Shown here: positions 7,130 to 16,062 of the stretch, piece by piece | Layout of the letters: each line of letters opens with the position of its first letter | Numbering within the stretch: the stretch's first letter is position 1 | Assembly (NCBI GenBank): GCA_022823465.1 | Contig: JAJEHX010000036.1 | Coordinates: 1 to 51,228 of the forward strand | Length of the DNA stretch: 51,228 bases | Direction of reading: 5' to 3' | Source: Candidatus Latescibacterota bacterium | Lineage (GTDB): Bacteria; JAAXHH01 | The notes under the pieces: generated by a model | Seen by the model: the letters and a program-made list of their open reading frames with translations, nothing else | Database searches by the model: none | What the model was told of the DNA's origin: nothing | Position numbers and translations under genes: made by a program

Positions 7130-9025
7130 ATGAGAATCGCAGTGGTGGATAGTGGAATTGATATGGATCATCCACGTCTAAAACACATCCAGTGTTTTGG
7201 AGTTTCCTTGATTCAAGACGAACAAAAGCGTATTACCGTTTGCGAGGACTATCAGGACCGTCTGGGACATGGAACTGCATCCGCCGCAATCATCTATAAG
7301 TTTTGCCACGAGGCGGAATATGTAGCCGTTAAAATATTCCAGAATGAACTGATTACATCAGAGAGTTTGTTATGTAGAGCTATTTCATGGTGTATCGAAA
7401 ACTCAGTTGATATTGTAAATCTTTCTCTTGGTATTCTCACTAACTCGCCCTCCGCAGAACTGTTACGTCTATGTAATGAAGCCTATGATCGAAACATTGT
7501 AGTAGTTGCTGCTGCCCATCACATTTCCAATAGTGAATGTTACCCCGCCTACTATCCATCAACCTTCGGTGTCACTTGGGGTAATGTCCCTGATTTCAGA
7601 AGATATGGTTACATACCGGATTCACCTGTCGAGTTTGTCGCGAAAGGTACAATTCAACGTGTGCCAACGATAAACGGTGGATACCGAATACAAAGTGGCA
7701 CTAGCCTCGCTTGCGCCTATTTTGCGGGGATTATCGCGGCAACCCTCGAATCACATAATAAAATGAACGCGGCTTCTTTAAAAAAGCACCTAGTTAACAA
7801 CGCAGACCGCAATATCAAACCTATACAGTTTGGAAGACCGCCCAAAAACGACTTCCCCTCGGTACGTAGTAGTGATTTGGATACCGTACGAAAACGGGTG
7901 TTTCGTAACATAAAGGAGCAAAACTGGGCCGGGAGACTCGGGATATTCCCCGCTAGTGAGAAAGAAATGCGAGCGTTTGTCGAATTGCCTGACTATACCT
8001 CGTTTCCGGTCAGCAAGTATCTGGACTATCCTAGAAATGTTGATTTCAGGAAACCTTCAGAATCAAAAAAAGACATGAACTTGACCCCGGCAACATATCT
8101 AAATTCGGATACCACAGAAGGTTTCGACACGTTGGTCTTGGGATACTACTCGGATCAGATGTTTGAATCGAACGTTAGATTTGGCCGCTCCTTGGTAGAT
8201 AGGTGCCTGATGGAGAATAAAAACATCTTTGCATTTGACTCTCGCTTACAATCAGAATTGAAAGAACATACGCGTAACCACCTTTACAACGGGAGTATAC
8301 ACGTACCCGGCATCTCTCGGGAACTGTTTGATGATGTTATGAAGTTCAGATATCTACCTCCAGTTGGTATACCTGTTTTAGGGGTGATCGGTACAAGTAA
8401 TCGACAAGGTAAGTTCACGACGCAACTTCGTATTAAGAGAATTATGGAAAACGCAGGGTACGAAATATCATATTTGTCTTCTGAGCCACAAGGTGAACTT
8501 TTTGGTGCGAACATGACTTTCCCTTATGGCTATCAGTCTGCGGTGCATATCGAACAGGAAAAGTGGCAGTATTTCCTGCGCACATATATGAAAGGAGTAG
8601 CTGATTTTCTGCATCCACATGTGATTCTGACCGGCACGCAAGGAACTACTATTCCACGCGGAAACAGAGATTTAATCATTGGGAACGAGACCGACACGCT
8701 GAATTTCTTGATTGGGATAATGCCTGATCGTTTTATCTGCGCGATCAATCCTCAAGACTCGATTGGGTACATACGCAACGTCTGTAAGGTCGTTAGTATA
8801 TTCTGCAAGGCAAGTCCCATCTTCTTTGTGATGACTCCTTGGGAACGTGTTTTCAAGAGAACCGAGACCGGACAAACTGTTGCTCAACACCGAACTCTGG
8901 ACGAAGACGAAAAAAAACACTGTCAAAGGAGATTTGAAGAAGCTCTGGACAGACCGGTCATAGATATCATGGATCACGAAAATGATGGTTTGATTCTGCG
9001 TGCTATAGAGGCTGAATTCTCATAA
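7130..9025 (+). CDS. cytoplasmic subtilase (S8) fused to a DUF1611-like P-loop domain
   Basis: The 631-residue product begins directly with the subtilase Asp motif (MRIAVVDSGID), so it has neither signal nor propeptide and should act in the cytoplasm. The triad is Asp7, His47 (GHGTASA) and Ser192 (SGTSLACAYFAG). The usual oxyanion-hole Asn in AAGN seems replaced by His130 (VAAAHHIS). Residues about 330-631 resemble DUF1611: an N-terminal Rossmann-like part, then a nucleotide-binding loop GTSNRQGKFT (421-430). To my knowledge a characterised DUF1611 protein, DgcN, is a D-glutamate N-acetyltransferase, so this half may transfer an acyl group or bind a nucleotide. In context the subtilase is the best candidate for leader removal, because the ABC exporter has no peptidase domain. 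The gene is AT-rich and 16 bases from the ACP gene. Confidence 0.8.
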   Translation: MRIAVVDSGIDMDHPRLKHIQCFGVSLIQDEQKRITVCEDYQDRLGHGTASAAIIYKFCHEAEYVAVKIFQNELITSESLLCRAISWCIENSVDIVNLSLGILTNSPSAELLRLCNEAYDRNIVVVAAAHHISNSECYPAYYPSTFGVTWGNVPDFRRYGYIPDSPVEFVAKGTIQRVPTINGGYRIQSGTSLACAYFAGIIAATLESHNKMNAASLKKHLVNNADRNIKPIQFGRPPKNDFPSVRSSDLDTVRKRVFRNIKEQNWAGRLGIFPASEKEMRAFVELPDYTSFPVSKYLDYPRNVDFRKPSESKKDMNLTPATYLNSDTTEGFDTLVLGYYSDQMFESNVRFGRSLVDRCLMENKNIFAFDSRLQSELKEHTRNHLYNGSIHVPGISRELFDDVMKFRYLPPVGIPVLGVIGTSNRQGKFTTQLRIKRIMENAGYEISYLSSEPQGELFGANMTFPYGYQSAVHIEQEKWQYFLRTYMKGVADFLHPHVILTGTQGTTIPRGNRDLIIGNETDTLNFLIGIMPDRFICAINPQDSIGYIRNVCKVVSIFCKASPIFFVMTPWERVFKRTETGQTVAQHRTLDEDEKKHCQRRFEEALDRPVIDIMDHENDGLILRAIEAEFS

Positions 9026-9041
9026 GAAAGTAAATGACATC

Positions 9042-9326
9042 ATGACAAAAAACGAAATCAAAACAAACCTGTACGAGCTTACCGATACGTTTCTCGATGG
9101 AACCTTTGAGGTCTCACGAGAAGATCAAGAAACTGTGGTTCTCAATCATCTTGCAAGTGATTCGATACAGGCGATAGAATTTGTTCTACTTATCGAATCG
9201 GAATTCGAAATCGAGTTAAATGATGAAGATATCAACGAAGAGTTTTTTTCGAACTTCGATTATATGGCCGGGCTCGTTCTCGAGCAGTTGAATAGCCGGA
9301 ATCAAAGAGGGTCTGATGGTACATAG
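9042..9326 (+). CDS. acyl carrier protein
   Basis: A 94-residue acidic helical protein with the carrier motif DSIQAIEFV; Ser41 is the expected phosphopantetheine site. It overlaps the exporter gene by 11 bases, so the two are probably translationally coupled. Carrier proteins of this sort hold an acyl or aminoacyl group as a thioester for transfer. The BtrH-like domain two genes on is the natural partner: in butirosin synthesis BtrH takes an acyl group from the carrier BtrI. No ligase or adenylation gene that would load the carrier, and no phosphopantetheinyl transferase, is visible in the window. This is unlikely to be the fatty-acid ACP, since no fab genes are near. Confidence 0.85.
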   Translation: MTKNEIKTNLYELTDTFLDGTFEVSREDQETVVLNHLASDSIQAIEFVLLIESEFEIELNDEDINEEFFSNFDYMAGLVLEQLNSRNQRGSDGT

Positions 9327-10980
9327 CAAAGAGTTGAAATCATTACTCATACCCAGGGCACTTATTGAAAATGTCTATCACGTGATAGGATTTTGCTGCG
9401 TTGCAGCGGTTCTAGTCATATTAAACATCATCAAACCGCTGATTTTCTCTAGGATAATCGATATAGGGCTTGTCGCCCGAGATTGGTCATTTATCAAGGA
9501 ACAGTGTCTGTACTTTGCTGGAATAGCTGTTCTGATTGCTACAGCGTCATTTTGCCAGGGGGTACTGGCCTCTGTAATATCCAATCGTGTCGGAGTAATC
9601 GCCAAAAAAGCCGTCACGGAAAAACTGTATAAACTGGGGTATGGCTTTTACCAGAAGTTTGGAACCGGTGACGTCCTCGCAAGAGTTGATGGGGATACCG
9701 ATCAAATTCGAAATTTCCTCATGACCATCTTATACTATTCTATGACTAGTTTGCTAGGATTCATTGCCGCTGTAGTATTTGTTGGCTATGTGGAGTGGAG
9801 AATGTTAGTCGCAAGTTTTGTAATTGTACCGTTCGTTGGATTGCGGATGTACGCGTTCAGAAATGTTATGCTAAACTCCAACCTGAGGGTATCTGAAGAC
9901 CGTGCAACGAGTATTGAACAGATGACATCAGGCATTCAGAACATAATACATCTCCGGCAAATCAACCTCGACGCATGGTCGCTTGATAAGATAAAAAAGG
10001 GGTTTCAAGCGTTAAAACGGTCATCGATAATCAGAGACAGTTGGATGCAAGGTGGAGATGCCGTCACCATGCTGCTTATGGCGATCGGGTATACCATTAC
10101 TATCGGCTATGGTGGACTGTTGGTAGTAGAGGGAAGTCTGAGCGTGGGATATTTGTTTGCGTTTCTAACGTTGCGAGATCGTTTCAATGCACCGGTTTAC
10201 TTCATTACGCAATCTTACCAAAGCTATCTGGCGGCTAAAGCATCACTACAACGTATTTCTGTATTCTACGAGAATGAAGAGGAGGATGGAATTTCTCAAT
10301 CATCAAAAATGAATGGTTCGCTGAAATTCGATCATGTGGAGTACAGGAATTGTGTCTTTCGCTACAATGGCCAAAGCCCCTGTTTGGAAGTTAACGCGAT
10401 CTTCAATACTGGTTGGAATACTATCTATGGAAACAATGGAACGGGAAAAACTACGGTGCTAAGATTGCTGTTAAAGTTGATAAAACCTGGTGAAGGCAAA
10501 ATACTAGTTGATGATACCGACATAGCAAGATTCAACAATCAGGAATGGCGGCATTGCATAAGTGCCATGCCTTCAGACACCTACCTCTTTAGTGGCACCA
10601 TTCGTGAGAACATCCGGCTATTTGATGATACCATTAGCGATCACGAAATCATCCACATTCTAAATGACCTGGGCATTGAAGAAGACGCGCTGGAAGGAAA
10701 TGCAGGCGTAGATCTCGTTGTATCTGATGGCGGAAGAAACGTATCTGATGGGCAACGCCAGAAAATAGCACTTGCACGGGTACTGGTTCGCAATTCCCCG
10801 ATAATTGTTCTTGACGAGCCTTTTTCTCACTTTGATGGGCCATCTAAGCAATCGATTCAATACTACCTGAAACGAAGATTAACAGACAAAATCGTCATCT
10901 GTGCATCGCACGATGATGTTACAGAAATAACCGATCACGCATTCGTGATTAAAAATGGGAATCTTGTAAACATATCATGA
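9316..10980 (+). CDS. ABC exporter, fused membrane and ATPase domains
   Basis: A 554-residue half-transporter: six-helix exporter membrane domain (about 1-310) followed by an ATPase. Visible motifs are Walker A GNNGTGKTT (from Gly372), a variant signature VSDGQRQK (from Val476), Walker B IIVLDEP and H-loop SHDD. There is no N-terminal C39 peptidase, so any leader must be removed by another enzyme. It probably works as a homodimer in the inner membrane and exports the finished peptide. It overlaps the ACP gene by 11 bases and the next gene by four (ATGA), which indicates one operon. Confidence 0.9.
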   Translation: MVHSKELKSLLIPRALIENVYHVIGFCCVAAVLVILNIIKPLIFSRIIDIGLVARDWSFIKEQCLYFAGIAVLIATASFCQGVLASVISNRVGVIAKKAVTEKLYKLGYGFYQKFGTGDVLARVDGDTDQIRNFLMTILYYSMTSLLGFIAAVVFVGYVEWRMLVASFVIVPFVGLRMYAFRNVMLNSNLRVSEDRATSIEQMTSGIQNIIHLRQINLDAWSLDKIKKGFQALKRSSIIRDSWMQGGDAVTMLLMAIGYTITIGYGGLLVVEGSLSVGYLFAFLTLRDRFNAPVYFITQSYQSYLAAKASLQRISVFYENEEEDGISQSSKMNGSLKFDHVEYRNCVFRYNGQSPCLEVNAIFNTGWNTIYGNNGTGKTTVLRLLLKLIKPGEGKILVDDTDIARFNNQEWRHCISAMPSDTYLFSGTIRENIRLFDDTISDHEIIHILNDLGIEEDALEGNAGVDLVVSDGGRNVSDGQRQKIALARVLVRNSPIIVLDEPFSHFDGPSKQSIQYYLKRRLTDKIVICASHDDVTEITDHAFVIKNGNLVNIS

Positions 10981-13295
10981 AAAAACAGATCCCTGTTCTA
11001 GAACCTCCTGTTACTTCTTACCTGTTCTACATGTACCCGCTGTCGGTCATTCGTCCGCACATGGCGTTTTCACCGTGGATATGCAGTAATTACCTCCAGC
11101 TATACCATTACAACGACCGGGATCTGAAATTCTACGTCAGCCCGTTTTCACCGAAAGGCGGAAAGAAAAACTCATATTTCGTCGTTTGCCCGTTCTTAGA
11201 GATCCAAAGCCTGGAACAAAGCATGATCACGCGGAGGCGTGACGATATCATACAATTCGTCATGAAGAGTCTTGATGAAGATTGGCACGTGCAATTGGAC
11301 GTTGATTACTTCCATTTGCCTTCTACGGCGCCATACAAGCAATTCCATTATCTGCATGAAGTACTGGTATCGGGATATGACGACAATAGCAAGACGTTTG
11401 AAATTTCCGGTTACGATAGATTATGGAAGTATCAAAAATCAACGATAACGTTCAGCGACCTCTTTGAAGCCGTAATAGATAAGACAGCGAACGATAGCAC
11501 CTATCCTGCAGACCAATTAGATGAAAGCCCCAAGGCCTTCTTATACAGGACCGATCACAATAGAAAGTGCGATATCGATATCAGGCAAATGTATGAATTG
11601 CTCTCGGATTATCTGGAATCAGCGAACACGGCTGAGAAGTATCGTATGCTGTATGTTCCTCAAGAGGATGGGCTTTGGGGAGTATCCGTGTATTCCTACC
11701 TGATAGAATTACTGGATCAATGTCGTTCATTGGATACCCTCACCATTCCTCTACGTGTTCTGTGGGAACATAAGAGAATCATGGCCGAGCGGATCCGGTA
11801 TCTGGAAGAGCATGGTTACATTGATTCCGGCTATCGCATTTTCGAAGAGTATTCAGAAGTAACAAGAATGGCGAACCAAGTGAGATGGCTCCTTCTTAAA
11901 TGCCTCATGAAGCGGAAAGTATCATTGGTAAGGAAAGCCAGCGACACCTTGCATGATATTGCGGAGCGCGAGTACAGGGTATTGAGTAATCTCAGGAACC
12001 TACTCGAAGACTGCAACTCGGCACCTGGTAAGGGGTCAACTCCTTACTTCTCGTACTCCGACATGAAAAGGTCGCCTCACTATGCGAGTTGTAATGATCC
12101 GATCACGGCGCGTTCTTCAGAATCATCTACTGAACATGCGGCCACCTTAACTCAGCCAACCCATAGCATCAACTTCGGAGTTGACTCCCTGGAACATCAT
12201 CGGGAACGCTCCCTTCGACAGCTTGTCCAGAGAGATGTATATCAACCGTCTTACGAAGATCTGTCCAATTCTGTCAAACAGATACTCCATTATACCCAAT
12301 GCGGTAAGGTAAAAGTGCTGATGCCACTAAGAGAGTTGAAAGGCGATGGAGCCATTATCGTATCGGAGATTCTGCAGGTCCTTCGACAGCACGTTGGCGT
12401 ATCCAACGTTTTTGTCGTTGACAATGGGATCCATCCACAGATCGCCCGAGAGATCGCTGACAGTCGAGTAACGGTGATCACCGAGTCCATGATACGACAA
12501 CGGTTGGACTGGGATCGATTAATGCGTCTTATGAACCTTCCCGATATCCAATGCGGTAAAGGATATGCCATTACACTAGGCATTGCATACCTGGCCATTA
12601 ATGGACTCATGGATGATGACGATTGGCTTGTCCAGTGTGACGGCGATATCGCGGAATTCAGACAGTTCCAACTGATGCCGCATCTGTTCTATCCGGTCAC
12701 TGCGGAACCTTATCAATCCTGGGAATATCTGAAAATTGCACAAATCCAAAGAAACAATGAGACGGTCAAAGCAGGGATCAACGGTTTGGCGACTTACTTC
12801 AAACTTGCACAGAACGCTTCCGTTTCGCACATGAATCAGCAACGATTTACCGCGCAGGAGATTTACGAAGCCTGTATTCATCACATCTGGATGCTGACCG
12901 GGCAATTCGCGCTAAGGTGGCGGCATGCGGTAAACAGAATGATTGCGGCAGGATATTGCGATGAGACCCTTGCCAGTGCGCAACACGGTTGGCGCAGACT
13001 TGCTCAGATTGTAAATCCCAATCCGTGTATGGACCGGGCGAATTCGAAACAAAAAGAAGATTGCATGATGACGAGAATCTTACAGTTCATTAACGCGCTA
13101 ACCGTTTTTGGGCAATCGGTCAGAACACCCTGGTCTTTGGAAATGATCAGAGAGTTTAACAATGGTGTAGTCCCGGGAGTGGATTCCATAGTCAGAATTC
13201 CAGATAAGAACGGTCCCCTGTGCGTTGATGATATCGAAATGGATCGTGTTTTCCCATCCGTTCAAACCATGTTGGATAACGACCTGTTGTCATAA
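10977..13295 (+). CDS. BtrH-like acyltransferase domain fused to a GT-A glycosyltransferase domain
   Basis: A 772-residue two-part protein. Residues about 1-360 resemble the butirosin BtrH N-terminal family: VDYFHLP, the HEVLVSGYDD core and the helical EHKRIMAERIRYLEEHG region. Such domains have a cysteine-peptidase-like fold and can move acyl groups from a carrier protein. Residues about 430-772 look like a GT-A sugar-nucleotide transferase: KVLMPLRELKGDGAIIV, a GKG segment and QCDGDI with Asp555 and Asp557 as a DxD-type metal site. It most resembles GT2/GT81 enzymes. With the ACP next door, the fusion suggests that a sugar is transferred and acylated, or that peptide and sugar are handled by one enzyme. 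The four-base overlap with the exporter gene supports an operon. Domain assignments are from memory of the families. Confidence 0.72.
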   Translation: MKKQIPVLEPPVTSYLFYMYPLSVIRPHMAFSPWICSNYLQLYHYNDRDLKFYVSPFSPKGGKKNSYFVVCPFLEIQSLEQSMITRRRDDIIQFVMKSLDEDWHVQLDVDYFHLPSTAPYKQFHYLHEVLVSGYDDNSKTFEISGYDRLWKYQKSTITFSDLFEAVIDKTANDSTYPADQLDESPKAFLYRTDHNRKCDIDIRQMYELLSDYLESANTAEKYRMLYVPQEDGLWGVSVYSYLIELLDQCRSLDTLTIPLRVLWEHKRIMAERIRYLEEHGYIDSGYRIFEEYSEVTRMANQVRWLLLKCLMKRKVSLVRKASDTLHDIAEREYRVLSNLRNLLEDCNSAPGKGSTPYFSYSDMKRSPHYASCNDPITARSSESSTEHAATLTQPTHSINFGVDSLEHHRERSLRQLVQRDVYQPSYEDLSNSVKQILHYTQCGKVKVLMPLRELKGDGAIIVSEILQVLRQHVGVSNVFVVDNGIHPQIAREIADSRVTVITESMIRQRLDWDRLMRLMNLPDIQCGKGYAITLGIAYLAINGLMDDDDWLVQCDGDIAEFRQFQLMPHLFYPVTAEPYQSWEYLKIAQIQRNNETVKAGINGLATYFKLAQNASVSHMNQQRFTAQEIYEACIHHIWMLTGQFALRWRHAVNRMIAAGYCDETLASAQHGWRRLAQIVNPNPCMDRANSKQKEDCMMTRILQFINALTVFGQSVRTPWSLEMIREFNNGVVPGVDSIVRIPDKNGPLCVDDIEMDRVFPSVQTMLDNDLLS

Positions 13296-13329
13296 CAGAT
13301 GGTTTTAAATCTCCTTGGTGGATACAGCC

Positions 13330-14502
13330 ATGCATATAGCAGTTATAGGTCACGGATTTTGGCCTCAAGTAGGTGGACTAGAAAGACAAATATACGATTG
13401 TGCCTTAGGCTTCGCCCGTAGAGGTCATAAAGTATCGATATTATCGATCTCAGGTGAAAGCAGTGAGTCCCCTCAAAGAGAGTTGTTAAAAAGCCCTAAT
13501 GCTCATCCCATTGAGGTTTATCGTTTCAAGGTTCCTTCATTCAAACCTGACCGGGATGATCCTCTTCAAGACCTTTCCATCCCTTTGGCATTTTATAAAC
13601 GTTCGGCTTCAGACTGGGCGCAGTTGATACGGTCGGCTGATATCATTTGTACCTTTGGCGTGGTTCCGGGCATAGTGGGAGGAATGATAAAAAACACCTG
13701 TCAGGTACCGCTTGTTGCCGTACTTCCAGGTATTCCAGACAAGTCGAGCCCGGATTTTGAAGAAGTTCTGAAAAGCAAGGCAGATGCCTTCGTCAGCGTC
13801 TCAAGATTCATGCAGGAGAAGGGCAGGGCATTGTATGATCTTGAAATGATCAACATCTACAACGGAGTGGACACCGATTTCTTTAAACCGACACACAAGA
13901 ATATGAAGTATGCCTTTCTTGAAAATGTGTCCGAGGATCTGATCACCAGTCCGGTTCGTCTCGATCCAATGAAAGGTATCCATATACTTATCGAAGCATT
14001 TGATAGGGTACATAGATCTTACGACAAGGCAAAACTGTTGATTACAGGCAATGGTAGCGTGTTTCACGAAATGGGTACGATCAGTCCATATCACGAGTAT
14101 CTGTTGAATATGTCTGAGCGTATGGGACTGGCCGATCATGTAGTTTTTGCGTTAGGTGAAACCTCGAACGAAGATATGCCGGCCCTTTACACTCTGTCTT
14201 CTGTCTGTGTAATGACCAGTCTGAGTGAGGGATTTGGGTTGGGCATAGCGGAAGCGATGGCTTGTGAAACGCCAGTAGTGGCTACGCGGACGGAAGGCAT
14301 GCAGGAAGTTTTCGAGGATGGCATTGGAGGTTACTATGCCGATGTTGGAAACACAGATCAAATCGCAGAATGTATCATCAAGCTGTTGACAGATTCTGAA
14401 CTCAAAACACGTATGGGGAAGGAAGCCAGAGAACATATTCTCAATGCATATTCCCTTAACGCTCAGATAGATGGTTACTTAGACCTGTTTTACTCGTTTT
14501 AA
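13330..14502 (+). CDS. GT4-family glycosyltransferase
   Basis: A retaining GT-B glycosyltransferase of about 390 residues. The N-terminus has the glycine motif GHGFWPQVGGLERQ, typical of GT4. The C-terminal domain has LDPMKGIHILIEAF and SEGFGLGIAEAMACETPVVAT, with the E-x7-E nucleotide-sugar signature. I chose the ATG at 13330, whose product opens with the first strand MHIAVIGHG; a TTG at 13315 would add five residues. It is the last AT-rich gene before the host-like adaptor gene. With the GT-A domain upstream, two sugars may be added to the peptide product; a cell-surface glycan is the alternative. Confidence 0.85.
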   Translation: MHIAVIGHGFWPQVGGLERQIYDCALGFARRGHKVSILSISGESSESPQRELLKSPNAHPIEVYRFKVPSFKPDRDDPLQDLSIPLAFYKRSASDWAQLIRSADIICTFGVVPGIVGGMIKNTCQVPLVAVLPGIPDKSSPDFEEVLKSKADAFVSVSRFMQEKGRALYDLEMINIYNGVDTDFFKPTHKNMKYAFLENVSEDLITSPVRLDPMKGIHILIEAFDRVHRSYDKAKLLITGNGSVFHEMGTISPYHEYLLNMSERMGLADHVVFALGETSNEDMPALYTLSSVCVMTSLSEGFGLGIAEAMACETPVVATRTEGMQEVFEDGIGGYYADVGNTDQIAECIIKLLTDSELKTRMGKEAREHILNAYSLNAQIDGYLDLFYSF

Positions 14503-14576
14503 TGTGCAATACGGACCGCGGGATCGCATGAGAGGAGGCAGGACTCGTTTCTTGCAACGGATGTAAGGAGCCTATC

Positions 14577-15911
14577 ATGAGCCAACCTACTCAAAACGGC
14601 GAAAACAAAAGTGGGCTCGTGGACATGTTCACGGAGGAGCGGCAACGTGAACAGCACGGCACCATGGACCGCCGTATCGAGAAGAAGCGTTTCACGCCGC
14701 GCCGGATCGCCCTCGGCGGCCTGGCCGCGGCGGTGGTCGCCTTCGGCGTCTATGCGCTGCTCAGCGTCAACCCTTCCTCCCTGAACGTGGAGGCGGCAAA
14801 GCTGACCACGGCCCCGGTGATCCACGGTCCCTTCCTAGAATACATCGTCGAGCAGGGCGCGGTGATGCCGCTTACCACGATCTACCTGGACGCCGTGGAA
14901 GGCGGACGGGTGGAAGAAGTCTTTGTTGAAGAGGGCACGCAGATCGAGGAGGGCACGCCCATCCTGCGCCTGTCCAACGCCGCGCTGCAACTGAGCGTTA
15001 TGCAGCGGGAGGCCGAGTTGTTCCGCGAGGTGAACGAGCTTCGGCAGACGCGGGTTACCATGGAGCAGCGGCGCCTGAACCTGCGCTCTCAACTGGTGGA
15101 ACTGGATTACCAACTGCGCCAGGCCGAACGGGAATACGAGCGCCAGGACGAGATGTTCAAGGCGGACCTGACTTCACGAAAGGAATACGACGAGGCGAAG
15201 GATAACCTCGAATACTACACGCGCAGGCGGGAGGTCACTGTCGAAACGCTGCGCCAGGATTCGCTTTACCAGACGATCCAGATCCAGCAGCTGGAAGAAT
15301 CGATTGACCGGCTGCGGCTCAATCTCGAACTCATCAGGCAGAACCAGGAGAACCTGACGTTGCGCGCGCGGATCACAGGGCTGCTTTCTTCACTCATCGC
15401 CGAGGTGGGGGAGTCGAAACCCGGCGGCGAGCGGCTGGGACAGATCGACGTGGAGGACCAGTTCAAGGTCAGGGCGGCCATCGACGAACATTACATCGCC
15501 CGCATCCAGTCGGGCCAGGCCGGTTCCTTCGATTTCGCCGGGGAGACCTACGACCTGTTGATCCGGCGGGTGTATCCCGAGGTGATCGAGGGGCAGTTTG
15601 AGGCGGACATGGTGTTCCCCGAAGGGATGCCCGAGGGGTTGCGCCGGGGGCAGACGCTGCAGGTTCGGATCGCGCTGGGCGAACTGGCCGACGCCATGCA
15701 GGTGCCCCGGGGCGGTTTCTACCAGAAGACGGGCGGGCGCTGGATCTACGTGCTGGATCCCGAGGGTGAGTTCGCCATTCGGCGGCAGATAAGGCTCGGA
15801 CGGCAGAACAGCCAGTTCTTCGAGGTACTCGAGGGACTCGAAGAGGGCGAGCAGGTCATCACCTCCATGTACGACAACTTCGGCGACATGGAACAGCTGG
15901 TGTTGAAATAG
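14577..15911 (+). CDS. HlyD/MacA-like periplasmic adaptor protein
   Basis: A 444-residue membrane fusion protein: cytoplasmic N-terminus, a single membrane helix at about 46-62, a split lipoyl-like domain (GGRVEEVFVEEGTQIEEGTPIL), a long coiled coil at about 140-265, then beta-barrel and membrane-proximal domains. It bridges an inner-membrane ABC permease and an outer-membrane channel. AAGGAG precedes the ATG. Composition is that of the main genome. The MacB-type ATPase follows at 16063, and the nearest FtsX permease is at 4636, so the export machine appears split by the biosynthetic genes. Confidence 0.9.
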   Translation: MSQPTQNGENKSGLVDMFTEERQREQHGTMDRRIEKKRFTPRRIALGGLAAAVVAFGVYALLSVNPSSLNVEAAKLTTAPVIHGPFLEYIVEQGAVMPLTTIYLDAVEGGRVEEVFVEEGTQIEEGTPILRLSNAALQLSVMQREAELFREVNELRQTRVTMEQRRLNLRSQLVELDYQLRQAEREYERQDEMFKADLTSRKEYDEAKDNLEYYTRRREVTVETLRQDSLYQTIQIQQLEESIDRLRLNLELIRQNQENLTLRARITGLLSSLIAEVGESKPGGERLGQIDVEDQFKVRAAIDEHYIARIQSGQAGSFDFAGETYDLLIRRVYPEVIEGQFEADMVFPEGMPEGLRRGQTLQVRIALGELADAMQVPRGGFYQKTGGRWIYVLDPEGEFAIRRQIRLGRQNSQFFEVLEGLEEGEQVITSMYDNFGDMEQLVLK

Positions 15912-16062
15912 TGCGTAGAAAAAACAGGGCAGCACTGTAGTCTTACGGCTAGGAACCTTCAAAACATTGGGACGAAACAGTGCGCATTGAACGAAAGTCG
16001 AATGATTAGAGCGTAGCGTTACGACCAGAAAGCAACGTTTACAAACAGTAAAGGAGTCCGTC

